Below, in pieces: positions 37,214 through 46,288 of a DNA stretch of 56,691 bases. Under the pieces are notes generated by a model. It was not told the origin of the DNA and searched no databases. It was given only the letters and a program-made list of their open reading frames with translations. This stretch comes from an uncultured Bacteroidales bacterium (GTDB lineage Bacteria > Bacteroidota > Bacteroidia > Bacteroidales > Bacteroidaceae). The translations under genes were made by a program, and so were the position numbers. Each line of letters begins with the position of its first letter. The first letter of the stretch is position 1. Location: positions 1-56,691 of the forward strand of contig CAMAMB010000009.1 in the NCBI GenBank assembly GCA_945836755.1, in the 5' to 3' direction.

Positions 37214-38116
37214 TTACTGGTGGAGCTTGCGAAACTCTGAGGGAGAGATGCCCTCCACATTCTTGAAATACTTGCCAAGGAAACTCTGGTTGGGGAAACC
37301 CATCTCCGTGGCTATCTCCTTGATGGAGAGGTGGCTTTGCTGCAACAGCGTCTTGATCTCAATCATGACGAAGGTGGTCAGCCACTGGCCCGCCGTGCGG
37401 CCGCTCACTGCCTTGACCACTTCAGAGAGGTGCTTGGGCGTCAGACACATCTCGCTGCTGTACCACTCCACCATGCGCTGCTGCCTGAAGTGCTGCGAGG
37501 CCAGGCGGATGAAGTGGTCGAACACGGCATACGAGCGCGACTGCGTCTTCGTGGGCTTCTGCTCCATGCGGCGGTCGAGCAGGTCGCATATCTCGAAATA
37601 AAAGGCGCGCGTGAGCGAGGCGATGGTCTCGCGCAGGTATTTGCCGGGCTTGCGGTGCAGACGGCGGCGCAAGAGCTGGTAGCAGTCGGTGATCCACACC
37701 TGCTCCTCGTCGCTCAGCGGCACCACCGGCTGCTTCATGATGTAGAGCAGGTAGGGCCAGAGATAGCTGAGCCCCACAATGCAGTCCTGGGCGTAAGGCA
37801 GCGACATGATGACCACCGTGGCGCGGAAGTCGGGCGTGGCGTCGAAGTCGCTCACCACCTGACCGCCAAGGGCTATGAAGAGGTCGCCCTGCCGTATGTG
37901 GTGGCGGCTCTCGCCCAGGTTGAGCTCTATCTCGCCCGACGTACACAGCGAGAGCAACAGGAAACCTAACTGCACAGGGGCTTCGCTCAACTCCTTGGCA
38001 TCGACGGAGTCGGCTATGAAGAGGTCGTTGCCCATGGTGAAACGGCCTTCGCCCCGGGCGTCGGTCACCTGGGTGAAGGATACGGAATGAATGTCGGGTG
38101 AACTGAGGTGTGTCAT
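37214..38116 (-). CDS. AraC-family transcriptional regulator
   Basis: A 300-residue protein. The C-terminal AraC DNA-binding domain has two HTH motifs: MCLTPKHLSEVVKAVSGRTA and SIKEIATEMGFPNQSFLGKYFK, ending EGISPSEFRKLHQ. The N-terminal half is a cupin-like sensing domain (IRQGDLFIALGGQVV). The start at 38116 (MTHLSSPDIHS) is preferred to 38185 because the upstream residues are not conserved-looking. No obvious target operon adjoins it; both neighbours are convergent or unrelated. Confidence 0.92.
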   Translation of the reverse strand: MTHLSSPDIHSVSFTQVTDARGEGRFTMGNDLFIADSVDAKELSEAPVQLGFLLLSLCTSGEIELNLGESRHHIRQGDLFIALGGQVVSDFDATPDFRATVVIMSLPYAQDCIVGLSYLWPYLLYIMKQPVVPLSDEEQVWITDCYQLLRRRLHRKPGKYLRETIASLTRAFYFEICDLLDRRMEQKPTKTQSRSYAVFDHFIRLASQHFRQQRMVEWYSSEMCLTPKHLSEVVKAVSGRTAGQWLTTFVMIEIKTLLQQSHLSIKEIATEMGFPNQSFLGKYFKNVEGISPSEFRKLHQ

Positions 38117-38315
38117 ACGCAGGGGGGATGAAGGGGGCGACACTGCTGGGAGCGCCGCCGCTTGACGGCAGCAAAATTGGTGCATTTCGCTGAAATGTAG
38201 GCGGCCCCGCGGCAGTTTTTTGTTCTTTTAATACGGCGAAGGCGCCATGCCGCCCACCCTCCGCGCAGAGGCCGCCGTGCCTGAAGGCGGAGGGGGGCAA
38301 GGGGCACCTCCGGCC

Positions 38316-38355
38316 GCAAAAGAAAAAAGCAGGTGACGGCGGGGCCGTCACCTGC
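38316..38355 (-). terminator. Terminator after the 60-residue ORF
   Basis: Perfect 12-bp stem GCAGGTGACGGC / GCCGTCACCTGC with a three-base loop. On the minus strand it is followed by TTTTTTCTTTT. It lies 53 bp after the small gene. Confidence 0.92.
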
Positions 38356-38408
38356 GTAGAGGGATTGTACTATATAAGGTATATAGGGAGTACGATGTAG
38401 GTAGAAGG

Positions 38409-38591
38409 TTACTTCCAGAGGGTGGCGTCTTTCTTGTCAGTGCCGCCCCAGATGGGGTTGTCCTTCTTGTCAGACAGCTGCTCGCCGTCGTAGCTTTGGC
38501 CTGACTGGTCTACGAGGAGGCTGAGGGCGAGGGTGCCTTCTACAGACATCTGAATCTGCTGGGTAAGGGGGCTGATATATAATTTCTTCAT
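38409..38591 (-). CDS. Small uncharacterised protein, 60 residues
   Basis: Begins MKKLYISPLTQQIQM and ends GGTDKKDATLWK, with a central LALSLLVDQSGQ. No signal peptide or transmembrane helix is clear. The MKK-Y-P-type opening resembles short orphan proteins common in Prevotella and Bacteroides near secreted-protein genes (recollection, not a search). It lies 106 bp after the 1516-residue secreted protein and before a strong terminator, so co-transcription is likely. Function unknown; a peptide precursor is possible but no maturation enzyme is nearby. Confidence 0.6.
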   Translation of the reverse strand: MKKLYISPLTQQIQMSVEGTLALSLLVDQSGQSYDGEQLSDKKDNPIWGGTDKKDATLWK

Positions 38592-38697
38592 GCTTGTCGT
38601 GTGTTAGTCCTGTCTCACCGCGCCCTGGCGGCGCCGCGGTGTGGAGGCCGCAGGCGCTGCCGTGGTGGCGTGTGTGAGGGGGAATATTATGAGATAC

Positions 38698-41600
38698 TTA
38701 CTTTACCAGCACTTTCTTGCCGTTGATAATGTAGAGACCGTTGGTAGCCTTCTGCACGCGGCGGCCGCTGAGGTCGTAGATGACGTCGTTGCGGTTTTCA
38801 ACACTCACTTCGTCGATGCCGGTGGCGGTGCCGAAGTTAAAGCTGAAGCCTGCGGGTGCGGGTGCGTCAAGGGCGAGGGGGAGGTAAGCTCTGCAACCCT
38901 TGACGGTGTTGCCGCCGTGGAGGTAGAAACCGGTGGGCTTGCCGGCGGGACGCTGCAGGGTGTAGATGCTGCCCTGGTCGGTGGGCTTATTGATGGTCTC
39001 GAGTGTACCTCTGAGGTCGTTGGAGCCTGCGAGGGCGTCGGCGCTCTCGGCTATCTTGAGGTAGGCGCAGCCGTTCTTGTATCTTTCGTGTGCTACATAC
39101 TGGGTAACGACGGGGGTGTTGGCCGGGATGTTGGTCGTCACCCTGGTGAGGTCGAGGTTGCCTGACTCGCCGTTGATGGCGCCGGTGTAGAAGATGATGC
39201 GTGCGCCTTCAGAGTAATAGGTATCGGAGATGGCGAGGGGCACGGGGCTGTAGAAGGTGCCGAACTTGGCGGTCTGGCTGATGGGCACGGGGAGCCACGT
39301 TACCTCCTCGATGGTCCAGTCGCAGTTGTTGACGGCGTATCCGCTGTTGCGGTCAACGCGGGGGTTGCTCTGGTTGCCGTTATCGAAGACGTACTTGGAG
39401 CCTGAGTAGTTGCTCTTCAGGGTGTAGTAGGTCAGGCTCAGGGTGTCACCTTCGCTTTCGTAGATGCGGAAGGAGTTGCCGTCGGCGGCGGGGGCACCGT
39501 TGCTGTGGGTATCCTTGTTGTAGTAGCCGGTGTTGTAGCTGAGGAACTTGTAGCCGGTCTCGCGGTCTATCTCAGCGCCTTCAGAGAGCAGGAAGATGGT
39601 GCCGGGGAGGTCCATGTCGTCCACCATGCTCATCTGCCCGGTGCTGGTAGCACACATATACTTGCCGCTGGCCTTACCCTTGAAGCGGTAGAGCTTGGTG
39701 GGCGTGGGCCTGTTGATGGTGAAGGGGAAGACCATGGTGTTGTACACGCCGTCGATGATTGCTTTGACACCTGAGTTGGTCTTGGCTTGGCCTGCGAAGT
39801 CGCCGGTCTCGTTAATCATGTCGGTGTAGTAGTCGTTGAAGTAGGCGAGAGCTGCGCTGTCATGTCCGGCGGGGTTGGTGTACTGTCCGAGGCTTGTGCC
39901 TAAATGGGCTTCGTAGCGGCGGGCCTTAGCAATCAGGTTGTGGAGGGTGATGACAAGGTCGGGGCTTACGCAGGGCTTGATAATCCAGTAGTTCTCCGCG
40001 CTGTTGTTGGTGTAGAGATAGTCGTTGGCTGCTACTGCGGTATGTACTCCCTTCTTCAGGTCGCAACCGAGATAGCCACGTACATTATGGAGGCGGGCTA
40101 CGAGGAGGCTGTCGATGCCGTCGATGGTGGCGAGCTCAATGGTGTAGGCCACGCCGTTATCCTTGAGCATGGGGTTCCAGTTGTAGGAAGTACTTTCGCC
40201 CACCAGCTTCTTGTTGAAGCCTTCGCGGATGTAGAAGGAGTTGTTGCTGCCGGCGCTGACGAACTGAACGTTCTGCTGGGTGGCGGCGCTGCGCTCTTTG
40301 AGCTGGAGGGCGTTCACTACGTTGGTCTCGGTGAACTCGCCGGTGTTGAAGGTGAGGTAGAGGTCCCTAGCGGTGTAGTTGGTCGGGTGGTAGTACTGCA
40401 GGAGGTAGCCCTGAGTGGGGCCGGCCTCGCTGACGAAGTTAGCGAGCAGCTGCTGGTAGGCAGCCTTCAGCTCAGCCTCGGCGGTGTTGACGTCAATCTG
40501 CGTAAGGGTGCTGCCGGTAGTGCCGTTATTCACCTGCTCAGCGTAGGTTCTGATGTCGTTGTAGGCCTGGAGGCTGGGTGCAGTCTGGTTGACGATGTTC
40601 AGAGAGTTGGTCGCTACCCAGTTCTGGGCGTTGAGGGTGGCCTGAAGCGAAGCCTTGTCTAAGGTCCCGCTGAGGGTGGGCGCGATGAACTCGAGCTCCC
40701 AAGTCAGGTTGTCGCGAGTGCCGGTGTGGTTGGTGTAGATGAACTTGTTGTTGCTTGCGCTTACGTTCTGGCCGGTCACGTCGGCGTTGGGGCCGAGGAG
40801 GCCCTGGGTGGTGCGTACGCGGAAGAGGCTGTTGGCGAGGTCTACTTCTACGAAGGTGTAGGGAGTGCCGGCGTTGGTCATGTCGGTGTTCCAGTAGCCG
40901 AGGTCGGTGAGCTGCTTGCCGTTAGACACGAGGATGTACTTGCCGGCGTTGTTGCCGGTGCCCTGCACGAGGGTGAAGATTTGGTTCACGTCGTTCTCGT
41001 CGAAGGCGGCGAGGATGGCGTTGCCTTTGTTGTCGCTGGTCTTGGCCTGCTCCATGGTGAGGTAGTAGTAGGTCGTAGTGGTCACTTCGTCCACCGTGGT
41101 CACGGTGGTGATGGCGTGGTTCTTGAGGCGGAACTGCTGGGCAGTGCCGAGCTCGCCGAGCCATGCGCCCTGGGCCTTGGTGAGGGCTGCGTTGAGGGCG
41201 GTGGCAGCGGCGGTGCGGGTAGCCGGCGTGCCTGCGGCGTCGTCGAATGCGCTCTGGGCCTTGGTGAGGGCTACGGGCAGGGTCACGGTGAGGGAAGTCG
41301 GCTTCACGCTGATCTTCTTGGCCGTAACGAGGTTGCTGACGAGCGTCTCGAGGTTGTTCTTCCAGGTGGTGGCGTTGACGATGGCCGTGTTCAGCTCGTG
41401 GCGAGAGACGTCGGTGCTGAGCAGCCATCTAGAGCCTCGGTCGGTCTTGCTGGACCAGCTGGTCACGTTGAGATCGCCAAGCAGGTGCATAGTAGCGGTG
41501 CCGTTCACACAGAACACCACGCTGTTGTCCGCGAAGTCATCGGCAGTGTGAATGTCGAAGCCAGCAGCAGTCGCTTCATTTACAAAGCTGGTATTGTCTC

Positions 41601-43248
41601 CGCCGGGTGTACCAATATACTTATTGGCAGTGGCGTTGTAAATTTTGAGGGTGATATCGTCACAAGCCTTGAGGGTAAACACCTCGTCTAAGGTGTTATT
41701 GGTATTCTGTGTGGCGGCGTTTCGTCCCTTCACAGTATTGCTACTGCTGTCAAAATACATAAAGGAGTTAACACGTCCAGCGGGAGACGTAGAACAGTTA
41801 GAGAGTGTGACGCGCTGGTCGTTGACAGCAGTCACGAAGGCTGCGCCGGCGGCCTTCTGGGCGGTGGCGGCGGCGACGAGTTCGGCGTTGGTCACCGTCG
41901 CAGAGAGGGTTACGTTGAGGGCGTCGTAGGCGGCAGTGGCGTTGTCCCAGATGGCGGGCACTTTCTTCCACATGCCTACGCGGCCGAGCAGCTTGTTCTG
42001 GGCGGCAGTAGCGTAGGCGCTGACGTCGTCGATGGCTTCGAACGCGAAGCTGGAGCCGGAGTTGCCGAGAGCGGCTTCGCTATTCCAGAGGGCTACATAG
42101 TAGTCGCGGTTGTTGATATACTCATTGGGGGTGCCGTGCTTCTTGATGTACCAGTAGCCGTCGGTGTGGTAAGTGATATCGAAGGTGGTGGTCACTCCGT
42201 TGCCGGGGTTGGTAGCATCCACCATAGAGGTGCGTGCTCCACCCTCGCTGCCCGTCACGCCGAGCACCTTGGAGGGACCTTCGCCCATGTTGTAGAACTT
42301 ATAGCCGCCGTCGTTGTCAGCAACTACGGCCCATGCGCCGGTGAAGAGGCTGCTGGAGGCTGTCTTGTTGATGGTCAGCTTGTCGGAAGCGTCGGTGTAG
42401 CTACCGCTGGTCTCTACGTAGCGCCAGGAGGAGCTTTCCATCTTGAGCTTGTACCACTTGGTGTCGTTGCTCCATACGGTCACGCCGTCGGTCGTGGTGG
42501 GAGCAGCAGATACATGGAAGCCGAGGGGGTCGGCAGGCACGGGAACCTCCCTCACGCTGTAGAGCGCCACGGGGTAGCCGTAGGTGAGGTTGGTCTGGTA
42601 AGTACCATTGTTGGTATTGATGGCCTTGCCGCTGAGGGCGCACATGAGGTAGACGCGGTCGTCGTCGGTGAGTGAAGACTGGGGGATGATGCTACCGTCG
42701 GCGGCTTCGAGTTGTACGTCAGCGCCCGCCTTGGACGTGCCGCCGACGTAGGGGTTTTGCGTCTTCCACTTGGTGAGGACGAACTTCTGGGCGTCACCGG
42801 CACTAGTGTTGCCGGTTGCACCGCCGATGCCCCAGTAGTAGTTAGTCGTTTCGGAGCCCTTGTTACGGCTGAAGGTGAGCTGGGTGCCGGTGTAGGTCAC
42901 GGTGGTCTCATGTCCTTCACTGTCGGTCACAGTTTCTGTGCGGGTTACGGGCTCAACAGAGCGCACGCGCCACATGTGACCCAGGGTTTTGGTCACCAGC
43001 GAGGTGGGAGAACCGGCAAACGTGGTAGCGCTATTGCCGTTGTTGACAATGAAGCGGGAGAAGTTTGAGCTTGCATCGCCGTTGACGTAGCACATGGAGT
43101 AGATGAAGACGTCTGTGCCCGCTTCGATGGTGGTGACATCAAGACGCTCACCCGGAGCATACCATCCGGTGGACGACTCCTGTGCCTTCATGCTGAGTCC
43201 CGACGCGAAGGTGAGGACGAGCATGAGCAGAAAAGTAAGTTTTCTCAT
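38698..43248 (-). CDS. Large secreted protein with T9SS-type C-terminal sorting domain
   Basis: A 1516-residue protein with signal peptide 1-22 (ending SMKAQ). The body alternates beta-rich modules, each with a YRFKGKASGKYM- or QFRLKNHAI-like opening and an FTLVQGTGNNAGKYIL-like close that recall ricin-type lectin modules, and Ala-rich helical spacers (AFDDAAGTPATRTAAATALNAA) resembling FIVAR linkers. The last 40 residues, VIYDLSGRRVQKA and GLYIINGKKVLVK, match the C-terminal signal used by the type IX secretion system. A surface-attached adhesin or binding protein is the best guess; no catalytic motif was seen. It has a 415-nt leader from the promoter at 43670-43699. Confidence 0.85.
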   Translation of the reverse strand: MRKLTFLLMLVLTFASGLSMKAQESSTGWYAPGERLDVTTIEAGTDVFIYSMCYVNGDASSNFSRFIVNNGNSATTFAGSPTSLVTKTLGHMWRVRSVEPVTRTETVTDSEGHETTVTYTGTQLTFSRNKGSETTNYYWGIGGATGNTSAGDAQKFVLTKWKTQNPYVGGTSKAGADVQLEAADGSIIPQSSLTDDDRVYLMCALSGKAINTNNGTYQTNLTYGYPVALYSVREVPVPADPLGFHVSAAPTTTDGVTVWSNDTKWYKLKMESSSWRYVETSGSYTDASDKLTINKTASSSLFTGAWAVVADNDGGYKFYNMGEGPSKVLGVTGSEGGARTSMVDATNPGNGVTTTFDITYHTDGYWYIKKHGTPNEYINNRDYYVALWNSEAALGNSGSSFAFEAIDDVSAYATAAQNKLLGRVGMWKKVPAIWDNATAAYDALNVTLSATVTNAELVAAATAQKAAGAAFVTAVNDQRVTLSNCSTSPAGRVNSFMYFDSSSNTVKGRNAATQNTNNTLDEVFTLKACDDITLKIYNATANKYIGTPGGDNTSFVNEATAAGFDIHTADDFADNSVVFCVNGTATMHLLGDLNVTSWSSKTDRGSRWLLSTDVSRHELNTAIVNATTWKNNLETLVSNLVTAKKISVKPTSLTVTLPVALTKAQSAFDDAAGTPATRTAAATALNAALTKAQGAWLGELGTAQQFRLKNHAITTVTTVDEVTTTTYYYLTMEQAKTSDNKGNAILAAFDENDVNQIFTLVQGTGNNAGKYILVSNGKQLTDLGYWNTDMTNAGTPYTFVEVDLANSLFRVRTTQGLLGPNADVTGQNVSASNNKFIYTNHTGTRDNLTWELEFIAPTLSGTLDKASLQATLNAQNWVATNSLNIVNQTAPSLQAYNDIRTYAEQVNNGTTGSTLTQIDVNTAEAELKAAYQQLLANFVSEAGPTQGYLLQYYHPTNYTARDLYLTFNTGEFTETNVVNALQLKERSAATQQNVQFVSAGSNNSFYIREGFNKKLVGESTSYNWNPMLKDNGVAYTIELATIDGIDSLLVARLHNVRGYLGCDLKKGVHTAVAANDYLYTNNSAENYWIIKPCVSPDLVITLHNLIAKARRYEAHLGTSLGQYTNPAGHDSAALAYFNDYYTDMINETGDFAGQAKTNSGVKAIIDGVYNTMVFPFTINRPTPTKLYRFKGKASGKYMCATSTGQMSMVDDMDLPGTIFLLSEGAEIDRETGYKFLSYNTGYYNKDTHSNGAPAADGNSFRIYESEGDTLSLTYYTLKSNYSGSKYVFDNGNQSNPRVDRNSGYAVNNCDWTIEEVTWLPVPISQTAKFGTFYSPVPLAISDTYYSEGARIIFYTGAINGESGNLDLTRVTTNIPANTPVVTQYVAHERYKNGCAYLKIAESADALAGSNDLRGTLETINKPTDQGSIYTLQRPAGKPTGFYLHGGNTVKGCRAYLPLALDAPAPAGFSFNFGTATGIDEVSVENRNDVIYDLSGRRVQKATNGLYIINGKKVLVK

Positions 43249-43663
43249 AGGGTGAATAATAATGGTTTGATAATATTAATTGAGTGAAATTTCAGATAGC
43301 GCTTGTAGCGAGCTACCCTCGGTACAAACCTCCCTGAGTGGGCGGTGCGACCAAGGATACCGTGTGACGTGTCGGCCCGGCAGTGTGGGGGCGACACCCT
43401 GATAGAGGAAACTTGTTCTACATCAACTTATACGACATAGCGTAAGCGGCGCGGCATCTTCGTTCCATGTGAAGGTAAGTAAGTGTGTGGTGTGATAGTC
43501 TTGCCGGCCCGTCCGGCGTAGTGTGCCGTGAGCATGTGGCGTTCATCGTGTACGTAAGATGCGCTCAGACGTTTAGGGAGATGGACAACTTAATTCTTAG
43601 TGCGTGGCGTGGCCCGTAGCAGAGGGTTGATTTCATAGTGTAGCCGGGGCCTTCGCCAGAATG
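43249..43663 (-). promoter_or_regulatory. Long 5' leader of the T9SS protein gene
   Basis: The only consensus promoter upstream of the 1516-residue protein is 415 nt before its start codon. The region between has no ORF of note and no known riboswitch signature. It is rich in short GT/CG tracts and could hold a regulatory RNA structure. Confidence 0.4.
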
Positions 43664-43669
43664 CGGGTG

Positions 43670-43699
43670 CAAAGTTACGGCATTATCCTTGAAAATCAA
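43670..43699 (-). promoter_or_regulatory. Promoter of the T9SS protein gene
   Basis: Minus strand: TTG at 43699-43697, 19 nt, TAACTTTG at 43677-43670. Confidence 0.65.
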
Positions 43700-43931
43700 T
43701 TCCTTTTAGCCCACTTTTTTATTATTTTTTTGGAGAGCCCTTGTGCAGCGGGCTTCAGCGGGGCTTTGTCGGGGCAGAGGCAGGGCCGTCGGCTCCGGGG
43801 TGTAGACCATATATATAATATAGGAGTGGTGGCGAGAGGGCGGTGAGGGCGTTCCGCGCGCTGCGCAGCCCATGACGGCCATGGGGCGGAGCGTGACAGA
43901 AGCGTCCTGACGCAGAGGCCGGACCTCTTGG

Positions 43932-44078
43932 ATGTACATGTAGGTCGAACGGCATGTACATGTAGGAAAAACGGCATGTACATGTAGTTTGAACGGCATG
44001 TACATGTAGTTTGAACGGGATGTACATGTAGGAAAAACGGCATGTACATGTAGGAAAAACGGGATGTACATGTAGATT
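43932..44078. repeat. 22-bp repeat array D (7 units, opposite orientation)
   Basis: ATGTACATGTAG occurs seven times at a 22-bp period. The fillers are GTCGAACGGC, GAAAAACGGC, TTTGAACGGC, TTTGAACGGG, GAAAAACGGC and GAAAAACGGG. Read on the minus strand these are the same GCCGTTyrA / CCCGTTTTTCCT modules as in array B. This array lies between two divergent genes, the other three between or after gene ends. Confidence 0.92.
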
Positions 44079-44192
44079 TCACCGGGTGCAGGTGGCGGCC
44101 TTCGCTTATGTCCAGGTGGCTCGGCCGCAGACGTCATCTGAGGCAGCGCGATGGGGGCAAACTGCGCTATCTGTCTTCCAAAAATCAGGTGT

Positions 44193-44241
44193 GTAGTAAA
44201 AAGTCTGTGAAAAAGAGATGGGGGTACCTACTTTTTACTAC
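44193..44241 (+). promoter_or_regulatory. Perfect 12-bp inverted repeat overlapping the pckA promoter
   Basis: GTAGTAAAAAGT (44193-44204) and ACTTTTTACTAC (44230-44241) are exact reverse complements separated by 25 bp. The right arm overlaps the -7 element TACTTTTG (44239-44246), as expected for an operator or a looped regulator site. Confidence 0.6.
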
Positions 44242-44246
44242 TTTTG
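44239..44246 (+). promoter_or_regulatory. -7 element of pckA
   Basis: TACTTTTG, 71 bp before the pckA start. No TTTG sits at standard spacing, consistent with dependence on an activator. Confidence 0.6.
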
Positions 44247-44317
44247 CTTCGCGTAAGTAGGCGAAGGCCCTTGCGCGAGGTAACCCGCTATTATTTACTC
44301 CCTAATTTTATACCCCA

Positions 44318-45922
44318 ATGGCAACATTAGATTTAAGCAAGTACGGCATCACCGGTGTGACCGAGATTGTGCACAACCCCTCTTACGAGCAGCTTTTTGA
44401 AGAAGAGACCAAGGCCGGTCTCGAAGGCTTCGAAGTGGGCCAGAACACCGAGCTCAACGCCGTCAACGTAATGACAGGTATCTACACCGGACGTTCGCCC
44501 AAAGACAAGTTCATCGTGATGGACGAGAACTCCAAGGACACCGTGTGGTGGACCAGCGACGAATATAAGAACGACAACAAGCCCGCCTCTCAGGAAGCCT
44601 GGGCCGCTGTCAAGGAGCTGGCTCAGAAGGAGCTTTCGAACAAGCGTCTCTTCGTGGTAGACGGCTTCTGCGGCGCCAACAAGGAGACCCGCATGGCTGT
44701 GCGCTTCATCATGGAAGTGGCCTGGCAGGCCCACTTCGTGAAGAACATGTTTATCCGCCCCACCGAGGAGGAGCTCGCCGACTTCGAACCCGACTTCATC
44801 GTCTACAACGCCTCCAAGGCCAAGGTAGAGAACTATAAGGAGCTGGGCCTCAACAGCGAGACCGCCGTGGTCTTCAACATCACCAGCCGCGAACAGGTGA
44901 TCATCAACACCTGGTACGGCGGCGAGATGAAGAAGGGCATGTTCTCCATGATGAACTACTACAACCCCCTGAAGGGCATCGCCTCGATGCACTGCTCGGC
45001 CAACACCAACATGGACGAGACGAGCACGGCCATCTTCTTCGGCCTCTCCGGCACCGGCAAGACCACCCTCTCCACCGACCCGAAGCGTAAGCTCATCGGC
45101 GACGACGAGCACGGATGGGACGACAACGGCGTCTTCAACTACGAAGGCGGCTGCTACGCCAAGGTGATTAACCTCGACAAGGAGAGCGAGCCCGACATCT
45201 ACGGCGCCATCAAGCGCAACGCCCTCCTGGAGAACGTCACCGTGGCCGCCGACGGCAAGATAGACTTCGCCGACAAGAGCGTGACGGAGAACACCCGCGT
45301 GAGCTACCCCATCGACCACATCCAGAACATCGTGAAGCCCATCAGCAAGGGCCCGGCTGCCAAGCAGGTAATCTTCCTCTCGGCCGACGCCTTCGGTGTA
45401 CTGCCCCCCGTCTCTATCCTCAGTAGCGACCAGGCCCAGTACTACTTCCTCTCCGGCTTCACCGCTAAGCTCGCCGGCACAGAGCGCGGCATCACCGAGC
45501 CCACTCCCACCTTCTCTGCCTGCTTCGGCCAGGCCTTCCTCGAGCTGCACCCCACGAAGTATGCAGCTGAGCTCGTCAAGAAGATGGAGGCCAACGGTGC
45601 CAAGGCTTATCTCGTGAACACCGGCTGGAACGGCACGGGCAAGCGCATCTCCATCCGCGACACCCGCGGCATCATCGACGCCATCCTCGACGGCAGCATC
45701 GAAAAGGCTTCCACGAAGGTGATCCCCTTCTTCAACTTCGTAGTGCCCACCGAGCTCCCCGGAGTGGACCCCCACATTCTCGACCCCCGCGACACCTACG
45801 CAGAAGCCGCTCAGTGGGAAGAGAAGGCTAAGGACCTCGCCGCCCGCTTCATCAAGAACTTCGCCAAGTACGAAGGCAATGCAGCCGGTAAGGCCCTCGT
45901 AGCCGCCGGTCCGCAGCTCTAA
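44318..45922 (+). CDS. pckA: Phosphoenolpyruvate carboxykinase (ATP)
   Basis: A 534-residue enzyme that interconverts oxaloacetate and PEP. In Bacteroidetes it mainly fixes CO2 toward succinate fermentation. Motifs: [12 protein letters not shown] (substrate arginine), [15 protein letters not shown], the kinase-1a P-loop [13 protein letters not shown] and kinase-2/metal motif [24 protein letters not shown] (partly shown). [14 protein letters not shown] and [10 protein letters not shown] follow. Full length, with clean codon use, probably highly expressed. Confidence 0.97.
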   Translation: MATLDLSKYGITGVTEIVHNPSYEQLFEEETKAGLEGFEVGQNTELNAVNVMTGIYTGRSPKDKFIVMDENSKDTVWWTSDEYKNDNKPASQEAWAAVKELAQKELSNKRLFVVDGFCGANKETRMAVRFIMEVAWQAHFVKNMFIRPTEEELADFEPDFIVYNASKAKVENYKELGLNSETAVVFNITSREQVIINTWYGGEMKKGMFSMMNYYNPLKGIASMHCSANTNMDETSTAIFFGLSGTGKTTLSTDPKRKLIGDDEHGWDDNGVFNYEGGCYAKVINLDKESEPDIYGAIKRNALLENVTVAADGKIDFADKSVTENTRVSYPIDHIQNIVKPISKGPAAKQVIFLSADAFGVLPPVSILSSDQAQYYFLSGFTAKLAGTERGITEPTPTFSACFGQAFLELHPTKYAAELVKKMEANGAKAYLVNTGWNGTGKRISIRDTRGIIDAILDGSIEKASTKVIPFFNFVVPTELPGVDPHILDPRDTYAEAAQWEEKAKDLAARFIKNFAKYEGNAAGKALVAAGPQL

Positions 45923-45941
45923 CCTACGACACGCAACATAG

Positions 45942-46014
45942 GCCGCTGCCCACGCAGCAGCGGCGACAGGCATACCTAAAGGAGGCCGGGCCCGGACAAG
46001 CGGGGTCCGGCCTC
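45942..46014 (+). terminator. Two hairpins after pckA
   Basis: GCCGCTGC / GCAGCGGC at 45942-45964 and GAGGCCGG / CCGGCCTC at 45982-46014. Neither has a strong T-run, so termination is plausible but not certain. Confidence 0.5.
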
Positions 46015-46049
46015 TGTGTGTGGGACGTGGCGCGGAAGCAAGGCCGGAA

Positions 46050-46265
46050 GACCCTGCGGCTTTGCCCTTACGCCTCTCTCGCCTTGCACTATCTTTAGAG
46101 TAGACAGGCGGCGGCTCGGAAGAGGGAAGGCCAAATCCTTCGGCTTTGCCCCTACGCCTCTCTCGCCTTGCACTATCTTTGGAGTAGATAGGCTGCGGCT
46201 CAGCAATGTGGCCGGAAAAAACTTCGTCTTTTCCGCCCCAGTGCCTTCGCCTTGCACTATCTTTG
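46050..46265 (+). promoter_or_regulatory. Triplicated promoter block (84-bp period) before the flavodiiron gene
   Basis: CCTTGCACTATCTTT occurs three times, with TATCTTTA at 46090-46097, TATCTTTG at 46174-46181 and TATCTTTG at 46258-46265, exactly 84 bp apart. The first two copies share a longer context (GCGGCTTTGCCCyTACGCCT upstream, then GAGTAGAyAGGC downstream). The third keeps only the core and reads into TTTGCACC. The last -7 element is 24 bp before the start codon. Confidence 0.75.
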
Positions 46266-46288
46266 CACCCCATATCACTTCAAACACT

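Noticed and set aside
44333-46273. 646-residue minus-strand ORF
   Set aside because: It is antisense to pckA, whose reading is certain; the open frame follows from high third-position GC.
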